From an uncultured Clostridia bacterium (GTDB lineage Bacteria; Bacillota; Clostridia; Lachnospirales; Lachnospiraceae), in the NCBI GenBank assembly GCA_946623485.1, contig CAMORF010000013.1, positions 1 through 16,320 of the forward strand: a DNA stretch of 16,320 nt, in the 5' to 3' direction. A model generated the notes under the pieces. That model worked only from the letters and a program-made list of their open reading frames with translations, ran no database searches and was not told the DNA's origin. The position numbers and the translations under genes were made by a program. Shown here in pieces: positions 1 to 8,021 of this stretch. Every line of letters begins with the position of its first letter. Within the stretch, counting starts at the first letter, position 1.

Positions 1-1149
1 GAACTTCAGGCATTGCAGGCAGACCGTAACCGCATCTCCAAATCCATCGGCATGCTGATGAAGCAGGGGAAGAAGGAAGAAGCCGCACAGGCCAGGGAAG
101 AGGTCGTCAAAAACCAGGCACGGGTGGCAGAGCTTTCCGCAAGGGAGAAGGATGTAGAGGATGAACTGAAGAAAAAGATGATGATCATCCCGAACATCAT
201 TGATCCTTCGGTTCCCATTGGGAAGGATGATTCCGAGAATGTGGAGATCGAACGTTTCGGTGAGCCTGTCGTGCCCAATTTCGAGATTCCATATCATACA
301 GAGATCATGGAAAAGCTGCACGGCATCGACATGGATGCCGCGGGAAGGGTCGCCGGCAATGGGTTTTATTATCTTCTTGGAGATATTGCAAGGCTCCATT
401 CCGCCTGTCTGTCTTATGCGAGAGATTTCATGATTGACCGGGGCTTCACCTATGTGATACCGCCATACATGATCCGCAGCACAGTAGTAGACGGAGTCAT
501 GTCTTTTGCCGAGATGGACAGCATGATGTATAAGATTGAAGGGGAAGATCTCTATCTGATCGGAACATCAGAGCATTCTATGATCGGACGTTTTATCGGA
601 CAGACAATCGATGAGAAAAAGCTGCCGTACACCCTGACCTCTTACAGCCCTTGCTTCAGGAAAGAAAAGGGTGCCCATGGGATCGAGGAACGAGGGGTAT
701 ACCGCATCCATCAGTTTGAAAAGCAGGAGATGATCGTTGTCTGTAAACCGGAGGAATCACCGATGTGGTATGACCGCCTGTGGCAGAACACGGTTGACTA
801 TTTCCGAAGCCTCGAGATTCCGGTGAGAACCCTGGAATGCTGTTCGGGAGACCTGGCAGACCTGAAGGTGAAGTCTCTTGATGTAGAAGCATGGAGCCCG
901 AGGCAGAAGAAGTATTTCGAGGTTGGTTCCTGTTCTAATCTTGGAGATGCGCAGGCCAGGCGGCTTGGAATCCGTGTGAAGGGAGAGGATGGCAGGAAGT
1001 ACCTTGCCCATACCCTGAATAATACATGTGTTGCCCCGCCCCGGATGCTGATCGCATTCCTGGAGAATCACCTGCAGGCAGATGGAAGCGTTACGATTCC
1101 AAAGGCACTGCAGCCTTACATGGGAGGTAAGGAGATTCTTGTACCGTAA
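1..1149 (+). CDS. serS: Seryl-tRNA synthetase (5' end outside window)
   Basis: Charges tRNA-Ser with serine in the cytosol (class II aminoacyl-tRNA synthetase). The frame is open from base 1 (first codons E-L-Q-A-L-Q-A-D-R-N-R), so the true start lies upstream; the TTG at 13 is internal. Roughly 45 residues are missing by comparison with remembered clostridial relatives. The first ~60 visible residues are the long helical tRNA-binding arm. The catalytic core follows, with motif 2 (CFRKEKGAHGIEERG, near nt 650-700) and a motif 3 written LNNTCVAPPRML near nt 1015-1050. That replaces the more common LNGSGLA-type motif 3 and is typical of one clostridial SerRS subgroup. It ends with the usual PYMGG segment. 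The next gene starts 19 nt after the TAA, so co-transcription is likely. Confidence 0.97.
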   Translation, partial: ELQALQADRNRISKSIGMLMKQGKKEEAAQAREEVVKNQARVAELSAREKDVEDELKKKMMIIPNIIDPSVPIGKDDSENVEIERFGEPVVPNFEIPYHTEIMEKLHGIDMDAAGRVAGNGFYYLLGDIARLHSACLSYARDFMIDRGFTYVIPPYMIRSTVVDGVMSFAEMDSMMYKIEGEDLYLIGTSEHSMIGRFIGQTIDEKKLPYTLTSYSPCFRKEKGAHGIEERGVYRIHQFEKQEMIVVCKPEESPMWYDRLWQNTVDYFRSLEIPVRTLECCSGDLADLKVKSLDVEAWSPRQKKYFEVGSCSNLGDAQARRLGIRVKGEDGRKYLAHTLNNTCVAPPRMLIAFLENHLQADGSVTIPKALQPYMGGKEILVP

Positions 1150-1168
1150 TATGTCAGGAGACAGAAAT

Positions 1169-2077
1169 ATGATTTTAAGGCAGGAAGCGAGAATAACAGC
1201 CTGGGTGATTACTCTGGGATCTGTCATTTTCCTGATATTGGGTCTGGTTCTATGCGTGAGCCCCCGGAATGTATGGGCGGCGGACGCATTGGCCGGCTAC
1301 GGCGCGCCGGAGAAGGTTGAGGATCCGAACAGTTGGGAGAATTCAGAGCCTGCTCCTTTCCATATCAAGATCTGTTTTGATGAGAAAGAAGAGGAGCTGG
1401 ATGAAGAGGACACCAAAGACTGGAGAAGACTGACCCCGGCCGGATATTATATCTGGGATGACGAGCTGGTGTGCGAGTACCTGGAAAGGCTCAAGAAAAA
1501 GTATGACACTGACATGGGAGCCGTATCCTTTACGACGCATAATGGTGTCAAGATGATGATCTCAACCCAGAACTGCGGCTGGCATATGAATATCGAGATG
1601 ACCCGCATCAATCTTGAGGAAGGCGCAGACAAAGAGCAGGAGGTCATAGATCCTGCCTGGAATTCCGGGTGTATCTACAGCTCCAAAAACGGTGTCGGGA
1701 AAAAATATGTCGAGGTAAGCATAGACGAGCAAAAGGTTTATCTGGTGGAAAATGATGAAGTCATTTTTGAAACAGATTGCGTGACCGGAACCTATGGCTA
1801 TTCCGAGACAACGAAAGGTGTATTCCAGGTACAGTCAAAGGCATCCCCAACCGTACTCAGGGACAAGGACAAAAACGGGAATGCCTACGAACAGCCCGTT
1901 GAATACTGGATTGGCTTCAATGGATCCCAGGGAATGCATGACGCAACCTGGAGAGGAGATTTCGGAGGTGAGATTTACAAATCCTGGGGATCCCACGGAT
2001 GCGTCAACCTGCCGCTTGAGTCGGCGGAGCGCATCTACAAAGAGGTATATTTATACTATCCTGTGGTAGTTTACTAA
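1169..2077 (+). CDS. Membrane-anchored L,D-transpeptidase (YkuD family)
   Basis: Predicted to form 3-3 cross-links in peptidoglycan outside the membrane. The 302-residue protein has an N-terminal hydrophobic segment (about 9-28) that is an uncleaved anchor or a signal peptide ending near VWA-AD. A middle domain (about 75-160) resembles the peptidoglycan-binding-like domain often placed before YkuD domains. The YkuD catalytic domain runs from about 175 to the end, with His257 in MHDATWR and the catalytic cysteine Cys278 in SHGCVNLP. I chose the ATG at 1169 because AGGAG (1156-1160) lies 8 nt upstream; the in-frame ATG at 1151 has no well-spaced ribosome site. It lies directly behind serS, probably in one transcript. 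Its stop codon forms the edge of a hairpin repeat (2075-2120). Confidence 0.9.
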   Translation: MILRQEARITAWVITLGSVIFLILGLVLCVSPRNVWAADALAGYGAPEKVEDPNSWENSEPAPFHIKICFDEKEEELDEEDTKDWRRLTPAGYYIWDDELVCEYLERLKKKYDTDMGAVSFTTHNGVKMMISTQNCGWHMNIEMTRINLEEGADKEQEVIDPAWNSGCIYSSKNGVGKKYVEVSIDEQKVYLVENDEVIFETDCVTGTYGYSETTKGVFQVQSKASPTVLRDKDKNGNAYEQPVEYWIGFNGSQGMHDATWRGDFGGEIYKSWGSHGCVNLPLESAERIYKEVYLYYPVVVY

Positions 2078-2120
2078 GGAGCTGTAGAGAAATAACTTGT
2101 GCAGACTACCTGCAGCTCCT
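2075..2120 (+). repeat. Partial copy D of the stop-codon-adjacent repeat; hairpin
   Basis: The TAA of the transpeptidase is the first three bases of the element. An 11-bp stem, 2077-2087 (AGGAGCTGTAG) with 2110-2120 (CTGCAGCTCCT), closes a 22-nt loop. The one non-Watson-Crick pair is a G-U wobble if read on +. The loop contains AATAACTTGT, which is also in the copies at 10200-10275 and 12264-12340. The second half of the element is missing here. The hairpin fills nearly all of the 41-nt gap between two convergent genes and overlaps the channel gene's stop codon. There is no U-run, so it is not a classical intrinsic terminator. Confidence 0.6.
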
Positions 2121-3432
2121 AATAAGTGCGTATCAGGTATGCGCGGCATGGAGATGTATATGCTCCGGAAACCAATACGGGAGATGCATGGAGCATATAT
2201 TCCCCGTCATCAATGCCGGTCAGATCCAGACCGGTCAACAGAATCACGCGTCCTGCCAGCAGGATGCGTGATTCTGCGTTCATGCCCTGCAGGGAGTAAG
2301 GTTTTGAATCCATATGCTGCGAGGTGTATAATTCGGATTCATTGTTCTGTGAGAATCCGATGAGCAGGCAATGATACTGTATGAGAAAACGTACCGCGTC
2401 TTCGGTCAGCACGGCGTCTCCCCGAAGAAGGATTCTCCTGGAAGCCTCGCCGGATGCTTTGCTGATGACAGAACCGATGCGCTCCGCGGTCACTCTCCCG
2501 CTCATCGTTTCCACGATGCAGGAGCCGACAAAAGATTCCAGGGGAATCTGTTCGATGCTGCTTGCGTCATGGTCTGCCAGTCCGGGGGAGAGAACAGATG
2601 TGACGGTGGTGGAGATATCCAGGAGCTTTCCGAAAGAGGACATATGCTCTTCCGAATCCCGGGAATTGGGGTCTGTATACCGGATGACCTCCATGAACCC
2701 AGCAGTGATGATGCCGGTAGGAACCGCGACGATACACATGCCAAGCAGAGTAATCATGATCGCAAGCATCTTCCCAAGAAAGGTTACCGGATAGATATCC
2801 CCGTAGCCGGTTGTGGAAAGCGTAGAGACAGACCACCAGAGGCCGGAAAAAGCATTTTTGAAAACATCAGGCTGTGCTTCATGTTCTGCATAATAGAGCA
2901 ATAAAGAAGCAGAGAACATCAGAACAAAAACAAGAAACCAGGATGCAAAGATCATCTTAGCCTTGCGTCGAAGGATGGACAGGATTGCAGCAACCGGATC
3001 CAGATAGCGATTGATGCGGAATAAGCGCAGAATCCTGGCAACGCGGATCAGGCGGAAGACCACCATGCCTGCCGGAATCAGGCCGGAGAGATAGAACGGC
3101 AGGATGGAAAACAAGTCGATCAGAGCCGGCAGGGAGATGAAAAACCTCAGGTATGGAAAGCGCGCCGATGGATAGAGAAGGTCAGCAGTCCACAGCCGCA
3201 GGGCGTATTCAACCGTAAAAGCAATCATGCAAACCGCTTCCAGAACATCAAGAATCCGAATCCAGATTTCAGGGAGTGAAAATGTCTGGGCGGTTGTGAC
3301 CACGATGGAAAGAATGATCAATACGATAATGATACGGTCAAACGTACGGCTCATCGTATCAGACCCTCCGGCGATCTGGATGATTTCAAATATCCTATGC
3401 TTTTTTGAACCCGATAAAGAAGCTGGTTTCAT
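2119..3432 (-). CDS. Voltage-gated-type potassium channel with unassigned C-terminal domain
   Basis: A six-transmembrane Kv-like channel of 437 residues. S1-S3 lie between about 32 and 117. S4 (about 124-142) has arginines at nearly every third position (127, 130, 133, 136, 139, 142), the voltage-sensor pattern. The pore carries the selectivity filter TTGYGD at 207-212, followed by a long S6. The last ~185 residues are cytosolic and I do not recognise them: no clear RCK/TrkA-N Rossmann motif (GxGxxG) is visible. The frame stays open upstream to 3555, but I chose the ATG at 3432 because its mRNA has AGGAG 8 nt ahead; upstream starts lack a ribosome site. It is divergent from the MATE gene (72-nt gap) and convergent with the transpeptidase. 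Confidence 0.88.
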   Translation of the reverse strand: MKPASLSGSKKHRIFEIIQIAGGSDTMSRTFDRIIIVLIILSIVVTTAQTFSLPEIWIRILDVLEAVCMIAFTVEYALRLWTADLLYPSARFPYLRFFISLPALIDLFSILPFYLSGLIPAGMVVFRLIRVARILRLFRINRYLDPVAAILSILRRKAKMIFASWFLVFVLMFSASLLLYYAEHEAQPDVFKNAFSGLWWSVSTLSTTGYGDIYPVTFLGKMLAIMITLLGMCIVAVPTGIITAGFMEVIRYTDPNSRDSEEHMSSFGKLLDISTTVTSVLSPGLADHDASSIEQIPLESFVGSCIVETMSGRVTAERIGSVISKASGEASRRILLRGDAVLTEDAVRFLIQYHCLLIGFSQNNESELYTSQHMDSKPYSLQGMNAESRILLAGRVILLTGLDLTGIDDGEYMLHASPVLVSGAYTSPCRAYLIRTY

Positions 3433-3504
3433 GATGCCCACTCCTGACATGACATCGACTTGCGAAGACTCTATAAACAGAATTTTACCAGAGAATGGAG
3501 GATT

Positions 3505-4875
3505 ATGAAACAGATTGATTTTGAACATGGAGGCGTTTTGCGTTGTATTCTGCAAAGCGCTGTTCCGATGCTGGTGGCGCAGGTGCTGAATCTGCTTTAT
3601 AACATTGTGGACCGGATCTATATTGCGCGGATTCCAGACATCGGCACGGATGCCATTGGATCCGTTGGGCTGTGCTTTCCGATCATCATTATCATCACAG
3701 CGTTTACGAACCTGTATGGCTCAGGCGGCGCGCCCCTGTTCTCCATGGAACTCGGGAAGAAGGAGGAAAAGCAGGCAAGGAAGCTGATGAATCTGTCTTT
3801 CCGGATGGAGGTTCTGACAGGAATCGTCCTCATGTTATGCGGAGAGCTGCTCTGCAATTCATTGCTTACTCTGTTTGGAGCATCTCCCGTGACATTGCCG
3901 CTGGCATCTTCCTATCTGCGGATTTATCTCCTCGGAACAGTGTTTTCCATGATTGCGGGAGGAATGAACCCCTTTATCAACGCACAAGGTTTCCCGATGA
4001 TCGGGATGCTCAGTGTAGCGGCCGGCGCGGTTATGAACATCATCCTGGATCCGGTGATGATTTTTTCCCTGAAACTGGGTGTGCAGGGAGCCGCGGTCGC
4101 GACAATTCTGTCCCAGGCTGTTTCCGCATGCATCGTAATCTGGTTTTTATCATCCGGAAAGGCCACGAGCAGGTTCATGCGGATGTCATGGAAGGCATTC
4201 CTTGCTTCCGGGCGTGAGATCCGCCGGATGGTCAGCCTTGGGCTTCCATCCTTTATCATGCAGTTCACCAACAGCCTGGTCTCAGTGTCGTGCAACAGTG
4301 TTTTATCCAGGACGGGAGGAGATGTTTATGTCAGTGTCATGACCATCATCTCCTCCGTGCGGCAGCTGATGGATACCCCGATCCTTGCGGTTGCTGACGG
4401 TGCTTCTCCTGTCATCAGCTACAACTATGGGGCAGGAAAGCCGCAGCGGGTGATACGATCGGTCCGGATCATGACGGTGCTTGGATTTTCCTACACGATC
4501 CTGGCATGGATCTTTATTATCCTGCGCAGTGATCTGGTAATCGGCATCTTTACTTCTGACAGGGAAATCCTGAAAGACGCGGTACCGTCCCTGCATATCT
4601 ATTTCTTCGCATTTGTATTCCAGACATTCCAGTATGCGGGCCAGACAGCTTTCAAAGCACTGGGAAAAAGCAGGCAGGCAATTTTCTTTTCCCTACTGCG
4701 CAAAGCACTGATCGTAGTGCCGCTTACATTTCTCCTGCCATATGCATTCCACCTGGGAACAGACGGGGTATTTATGGCAGAGCCGATTTCAAACGTAATC
4801 GGAGGCCTTGCCTGTTACCTGACGATGAGATGCACCATCTTTCCGGAGCTTCGACGCATGGATGAGAGGGAATAA
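3505..4875 (+). CDS. MATE-family multidrug/toxin exporter
   Basis: A 456-residue polytopic membrane protein of the MATE family (NorM/DinF-like), expected to export cationic compounds in exchange for Na+ or H+. The N-terminus IDFEHGG...PMLVAQVLNLLYNIVDRI is the family's typical entry segment, and about 12 hydrophobic helices are spread over the full length, matching a complete protein. The conserved SYNYGAGKPQRV segment lies near residue 310. The start is the ATG at 3505, preceded by GGAGG (3497-3501) at an unusually short 3-nt spacing; the in-frame TTG at 3460 is less likely. Substrate cannot be told from sequence. The following 60 nt hold no terminator that I can see. Confidence 0.93.
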   Translation: MKQIDFEHGGVLRCILQSAVPMLVAQVLNLLYNIVDRIYIARIPDIGTDAIGSVGLCFPIIIIITAFTNLYGSGGAPLFSMELGKKEEKQARKLMNLSFRMEVLTGIVLMLCGELLCNSLLTLFGASPVTLPLASSYLRIYLLGTVFSMIAGGMNPFINAQGFPMIGMLSVAAGAVMNIILDPVMIFSLKLGVQGAAVATILSQAVSACIVIWFLSSGKATSRFMRMSWKAFLASGREIRRMVSLGLPSFIMQFTNSLVSVSCNSVLSRTGGDVYVSVMTIISSVRQLMDTPILAVADGASPVISYNYGAGKPQRVIRSVRIMTVLGFSYTILAWIFIILRSDLVIGIFTSDREILKDAVPSLHIYFFAFVFQTFQYAGQTAFKALGKSRQAIFFSLLRKALIVVPLTFLLPYAFHLGTDGVFMAEPISNVIGGLACYLTMRCTIFPELRRMDERE

Positions 4876-4940
4876 TTATGATATGATAGATATGCACCCC
4901 TCCAGGCAGGAACATGCGAAGATGGACATCAGATGGAGAA

Positions 4941-5078
4941 ATGAGCATGAGTGTGGGGATCATCAATGCCGACAGCAGCGCAGGGAAAACCCTGGAGGAA
5001 TATATTCAGGAAGCGGACGCGCTGATGTATGAGAAAAAGAAAAAAGCCCACGGTGCATCCCGCAGGCAAAGTGTGTAA
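4941..5078 (+). pseudogene. Relic of a GGDEF (diguanylate cyclase) domain, C-terminal end only
   Basis: Forty-five codons from ATG 4941 to TAA 5078 read as the last part of a GGDEF domain: a strand ending MSVGII, then TLEEYIQEADALMYEKKKK, the characteristic final helix with the ADxxMY-x-KK pattern. The catalytic GGDEF signature and everything before it are absent. In frame the sequence is open back only to a TAG at 4887, and those extra residues do not look like GGDEF sequence. A weak start at 4914 is possible. It is squeezed between the MATE stop and the convergent aminotransferase (11 nt away). I read it as a deletion remnant without cyclase activity, although a small expressed peptide is not excluded. 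Confidence 0.6.
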
Positions 5079-5089
5079 AGAAGAGATCT

Positions 5090-6262
5090 TTACATCAGAA
5101 TATGAGACTGGCGGATCGCTTCGGCGGCCGCTTTCATTTTTTCAGGAGGAAGGACAAGAGCCATACGGACATATCCTTCCCCCAATGATCCAAAGGAAGC
5201 GCCGGGCGTAACGATTACGCCGGTTTTTTCCATCAGTTCCATAGTGAAAGCGGAGGAGTCCCGGAAGCCTTCCGGAAGAGGCGCCCATACAAACATGGTT
5301 CCCTTCGAGTCAGGCACGTTCCAGCCAATCTGCCTGAGGCTGCCGCAAAGGGTTTTCATCCGTTTTTCGTAATCTGCGCATTGTCTTTGGACAGTGTCCT
5401 GGGGACCTGTGAGAGCGGCCGCGATTCCATATTGAAGCGGCAGGAACATCCCGTAATCAAACTGGCTTCTGACATCCCGGAAGGTCTTTATGATCTCTTT
5501 GTTTCCCACGACAAGGGAGGTCCTTGCGCCCGTCATATTGTAGGATTTGGAAAGGGAGTAAAATTCAATGCCGATCTCCCTGGCACCCGGGTAGGAGAGA
5601 AATGATTTTCCTTCCAGGCCGCCGTAAATGATATCAGAATACGCATTGTCATGGACGACAATGACATTATGCTCCCTGGCCCAGGCAATCAGGCGCAGAT
5701 AAAACGCGTCATCCGCAGTCGCGCAGACGGGGTTCAGCGGATAGGAAACCAGGATATATCTCGCCTTGCCGGAGATTTCTTCCGGGATTGCGTCAAGATC
5801 CGGCAGAAAATCATGTTCGGGAAGAAGGTCATAGGGCACAACATTGGCGCCGCACAGCGAAGGGCCGATGGAAAAGATCGGATATCCGGGATTGGGAACA
5901 AGGACGATATCTCCTGGATCACACAGCGCCAGGGCGATATGCGCCATTCCCTCCTGGGATCCGCTGATGGTCATAATCTCATCATCGTCCAGGGAAACAG
6001 AAAAGCGGCGCTGATAGAATCCCTTCACGGCATCGAGGAGGAAAGGACGGTCTGTCAGGGAATATTTGTAATTTTCCGGATCCTTCGCGGCATCACTCAC
6101 CGCCTGGGTAATATGCGGCGGTGTGGGAAAGTCAGGCGTGCCGACAGAAAGGTTGTAGATCGTTCTGCCTTCCTTCTGGAGCTTTCGTTTCTTTTCATCC
6201 AGGATGGCAAAGATGCCGGCCTGGAATGTCATGGCGCGCCTGGAAAATGTAAGGTTGCTCAT
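5090..6262 (-). CDS. PLP-dependent aminotransferase, class I/II (DapL/AspC-like)
   Basis: A 390-residue fold-type I aminotransferase. The cofactor lysine is Lys239 in SLSKSYNMTGAR. The PLP-ring aspartate is Asp205 in VHDNAYSD with Tyr208, and the phosphate-loop region GSQEGM lies at 101-106. The usual YPNNPTGA segment reads SYPLNPVCA (173-181), keeping Asn177. The protein resembles LL-diaminopimelate aminotransferase-like enzymes of clostridia, and its position directly after murG fits supply of diaminopimelate for peptidoglycan. However, AspC-type or methionine-related specificity cannot be excluded. Its mRNA has CGGAG 6 nt before the ATG. The 66-nt gap from murG, same strand, suggests one operon. 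It is convergent with the GGDEF relic. Confidence 0.88.
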   Translation of the reverse strand: MSNLTFSRRAMTFQAGIFAILDEKKRKLQKEGRTIYNLSVGTPDFPTPPHITQAVSDAAKDPENYKYSLTDRPFLLDAVKGFYQRRFSVSLDDDEIMTISGSQEGMAHIALALCDPGDIVLVPNPGYPIFSIGPSLCGANVVPYDLLPEHDFLPDLDAIPEEISGKARYILVSYPLNPVCATADDAFYLRLIAWAREHNVIVVHDNAYSDIIYGGLEGKSFLSYPGAREIGIEFYSLSKSYNMTGARTSLVVGNKEIIKTFRDVRSQFDYGMFLPLQYGIAAALTGPQDTVQRQCADYEKRMKTLCGSLRQIGWNVPDSKGTMFVWAPLPEGFRDSSAFTMELMEKTGVIVTPGASFGSLGEGYVRMALVLPPEKMKAAAEAIRQSHILM

Positions 6263-6328
6263 AGTAATCTCCGTTCTATGAAATGTCTCTTTTATCCCGA
6301 TGGGATGTTTCTCACATCCCTGATCATC

Positions 6329-7390
6329 CTACCCGCGGATTAGCGTCATGATCTTATCAATGGCGTTGCTCTGTCCGCTTTTTGACATTGCCTCGATATA
6401 GTGATCCTTATTTTCAGAAAGCTCTTTCAGGGAATGGAGCAGGGATTCCGGTGTCAGGAGCTCTTCCTTCAGCACCATGCTGTATCCCTGTTTCTGGTAA
6501 GACTCCGCATTCAGGATCTGGTCGCCGCGGCTTGCGGAGGCTGACAGAGGAACCAGGAGGTTCGGTTTTCTGAGTGCCAGAAGTTCGCAGATGGAATTCG
6601 CGCCTGCGCGGGACAGGATAAGGTCAGCCAGGGCAAACAGGTCCTTTAATTCATCGGAAACATATTCCAGCTGGGCATATCCTTCCAGGGAATTCAGGGA
6701 ATTGTCAAGATTGCCTTTTCCGCACAGATGGATGATACGGAGTTCTTTCCGCAGCAGCTCAAGATCCTGCCGGAGCGCTTTGTTGATGACGGCAGAACCC
6801 TGGCTTCCCCCCATCACCAAAAGCGTTGGCTTTGTACTGTCCTCCCAGCCCAGATAACGGAGCGCATCCTGCCTGTTTCCTTCCAGAAGCTCCTTCCGGA
6901 TCGGGGAGCCGGTCAGAACCGCTTTTTCCTTTGGAAGGTATTGCAGTGTCTCCGGGAAGGAGCAGCAAACTTTATCGGCAACAGGGATCGAAAGGCGGTT
7001 CGCAAGCCCGGGCGTCATGTCGGATTCATGAATGATGGTCCGGATATGAAGGCTTCCCGCAGCACGGACCACGGGCACGCTGACAAAGCCACCCTTGGAA
7101 AAGATGACATCCGGGCGCAGTTTTTTGAGCAGTGAACGAGCCTGTGAAAATCCATGGATGACACGGAACGGGTCAGTGAAATTCTTCCAGTCAAAATACC
7201 GGCGCAGCTTCCCGACGGAGATTCCATAGTAGGGAATCCCCTGGTCGCGGATCAGGGAAGCTTCAATTCCGTCATAGGATCCGATATAGAAAATCTCATA
7301 TCCTGCTTCCTTCAGGGAGGGAAGCAAAGCGATATTCGGTGTAACATGGCCGGCGGTTCCTCCTCCGGTTAAAACGATTCTTTTTCCCAT
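6329..7390 (-). CDS. murG: UDP-GlcNAc:lipid I N-acetylglucosaminyltransferase
   Basis: Adds GlcNAc to lipid I to make lipid II on the inner membrane face, the last cytoplasmic step of peptidoglycan synthesis. The 353 residues match the usual MurG length. The N-terminal glycine-rich loop GGGTAGHVTPN (9-19) binds the lipid-linked acceptor. HESDMTPGLANR lies in the middle. The C-terminal donor domain shows GGSQGS and the SRAGANSICELLAL segment that holds the UDP-GlcNAc-binding residues. The ATG at 7390 has an AAGGA ribosome site about 8 nt upstream. It is not in a dcw cluster here but leads a two-gene unit with the aminotransferase. It is divergent from the 104-residue unknown gene, and the two share the A+T-rich stretch 7391-7470 as control region. 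Confidence 0.97.
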   Translation of the reverse strand: MGKRIVLTGGGTAGHVTPNIALLPSLKEAGYEIFYIGSYDGIEASLIRDQGIPYYGISVGKLRRYFDWKNFTDPFRVIHGFSQARSLLKKLRPDVIFSKGGFVSVPVVRAAGSLHIRTIIHESDMTPGLANRLSIPVADKVCCSFPETLQYLPKEKAVLTGSPIRKELLEGNRQDALRYLGWEDSTKPTLLVMGGSQGSAVINKALRQDLELLRKELRIIHLCGKGNLDNSLNSLEGYAQLEYVSDELKDLFALADLILSRAGANSICELLALRKPNLLVPLSASASRGDQILNAESYQKQGYSMVLKEELLTPESLLHSLKELSENKDHYIEAMSKSGQSNAIDKIMTLIRG

Positions 7391-7460
7391 GGCTAATTCC
7401 TTCTGTGTTGGAAAAAAATATATTGTTTACAGTATTTTTATGAATATTCTGAAATAGATG

Positions 7461-7469
7461 TGCTATAAT
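7461..7469 (+). promoter_or_regulatory. Extended -10 promoter (TGCTATAAT)
   Basis: TG-C-TATAAT is a perfect extended -10 element, in A+T-rich DNA with no convincing -35 at 17 nt (the hexamer there is poor, as extended -10 promoters tolerate). Transcription would begin near 7476 and run 150 nt before the first + strand gene at 7627. Confidence 0.6.
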
Positions 7470-7475
7470 CTACAT

Positions 7476-7626
7476 GACTGAACATGGATTGTCCCCGCTG
7501 CTTCCCGCTTCTGCTGTCAGGCAGTATGCAGGGCGATCATCATTATAGCATAAAACACGGAATTCAGCAGAAGAAAGGAGGATGAGAGGGAAAGGAAAGC
7601 ACATACTATAATGGGAAAGGAGGAAC
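7476..7626 (+). promoter_or_regulatory. Long leader with a 9-bp inverted repeat
   Basis: Predicted untranslated leader of the 104-residue gene. CTTCTGCTG (7510-7518) is perfectly complementary to CAGCAGAAG (7565-7573), enclosing 46 nt. Just after it come AAAGGAGG (7574-7581) and then the real ribosome site GGAGG before ATG 7627. A second TATAAT (7607-7612) lies within 15 nt of the start codon and is probably chance. I do not recognise the leader as a known riboswitch or as 6S or SRP RNA. Confidence 0.4.
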
Positions 7627-7941
7627 ATGAAACCTGCAGGAAGAATCCTAGGGTTTCGAGAGGAGGGCCTGAGGGGACTCCATTTCTACATCAAAGGCCT
7701 GGAATTTCCGGTCGTAGCCGCAGAGTATTCAGAGCGGGATGCGATGTGTTTCAAGTATCTGGATGAAAATGTGAAGAAGGGATTGATGGACAGTGAGAGC
7801 ATCTGTCAGTGGTGCATCAGCCATGAGATCTACTTCACCCTTCTGTACGGAATCCGCCTGAGCCATGTGATCCGCTATCCGGGGAAAACATGGAGATTTA
7901 TACGAATGCGGGTGAGATTAAAGAATTACGCTGTCCGATAA
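7627..7941 (+). CDS. Hypothetical protein, 104 residues
   Basis: I do not recognise this protein. It is basic, with a C-terminal cluster of Arg and Lys (WRFIRMRVRLKNYAVR), no signal peptide, no transmembrane segment and no metal-binding motif. The central stretch contains CQWCISHEIYF, but the two cysteines alone do not make a zinc site. That it is real rests on context: an extended -10 promoter upstream, an AAAGGAGG site just before ATG 7627 (short 3-nt spacing), and a strong intrinsic terminator at 8022-8056. It stands alone on +, between murG and the TadZ-like gene on the other strand. I infer a single-gene transcription unit. Confidence 0.55.
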   Translation: MKPAGRILGFREEGLRGLHFYIKGLEFPVVAAEYSERDAMCFKYLDENVKKGLMDSESICQWCISHEIYFTLLYGIRLSHVIRYPGKTWRFIRMRVRLKNYAVR

Positions 7942-8001
7942 ACAACGGCAGCCACCAGTATGCAACGAGGTGACAAGTGAACAAAAGCCTGAACATGATA
8001 A

Positions 8002-8018
8002 GGGAAGAAATGCTTCCC
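8002..8018 (+). other. Small hairpin ahead of the terminator
   Basis: GGGAAG (8002-8007) pairs perfectly with CTTCCC (8013-8018) across a 5-nt loop, 3 nt before the terminator stem. It may form a tandem 3' end structure for the 104-residue gene's mRNA. Confidence 0.4.
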
Positions 8019-8021
8019 GGG

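Noticed and set aside
1151..1168. ATG at 1151 as the start of the L,D-transpeptidase
   Set aside because: The nearest AGGAG is about 17 nt away; the ATG at 1169 has one at 8 nt.
5029..5211. 60-codon + ORF over the end of the aminotransferase
   Set aside because: Mostly overlaps the opposite strand of a well-supported gene; no homology-like features or ribosome site.
5651..6343. 230-codon + ORF opposite the aminotransferase
   Set aside because: Antisense shadow of a gene with clear catalytic motifs.
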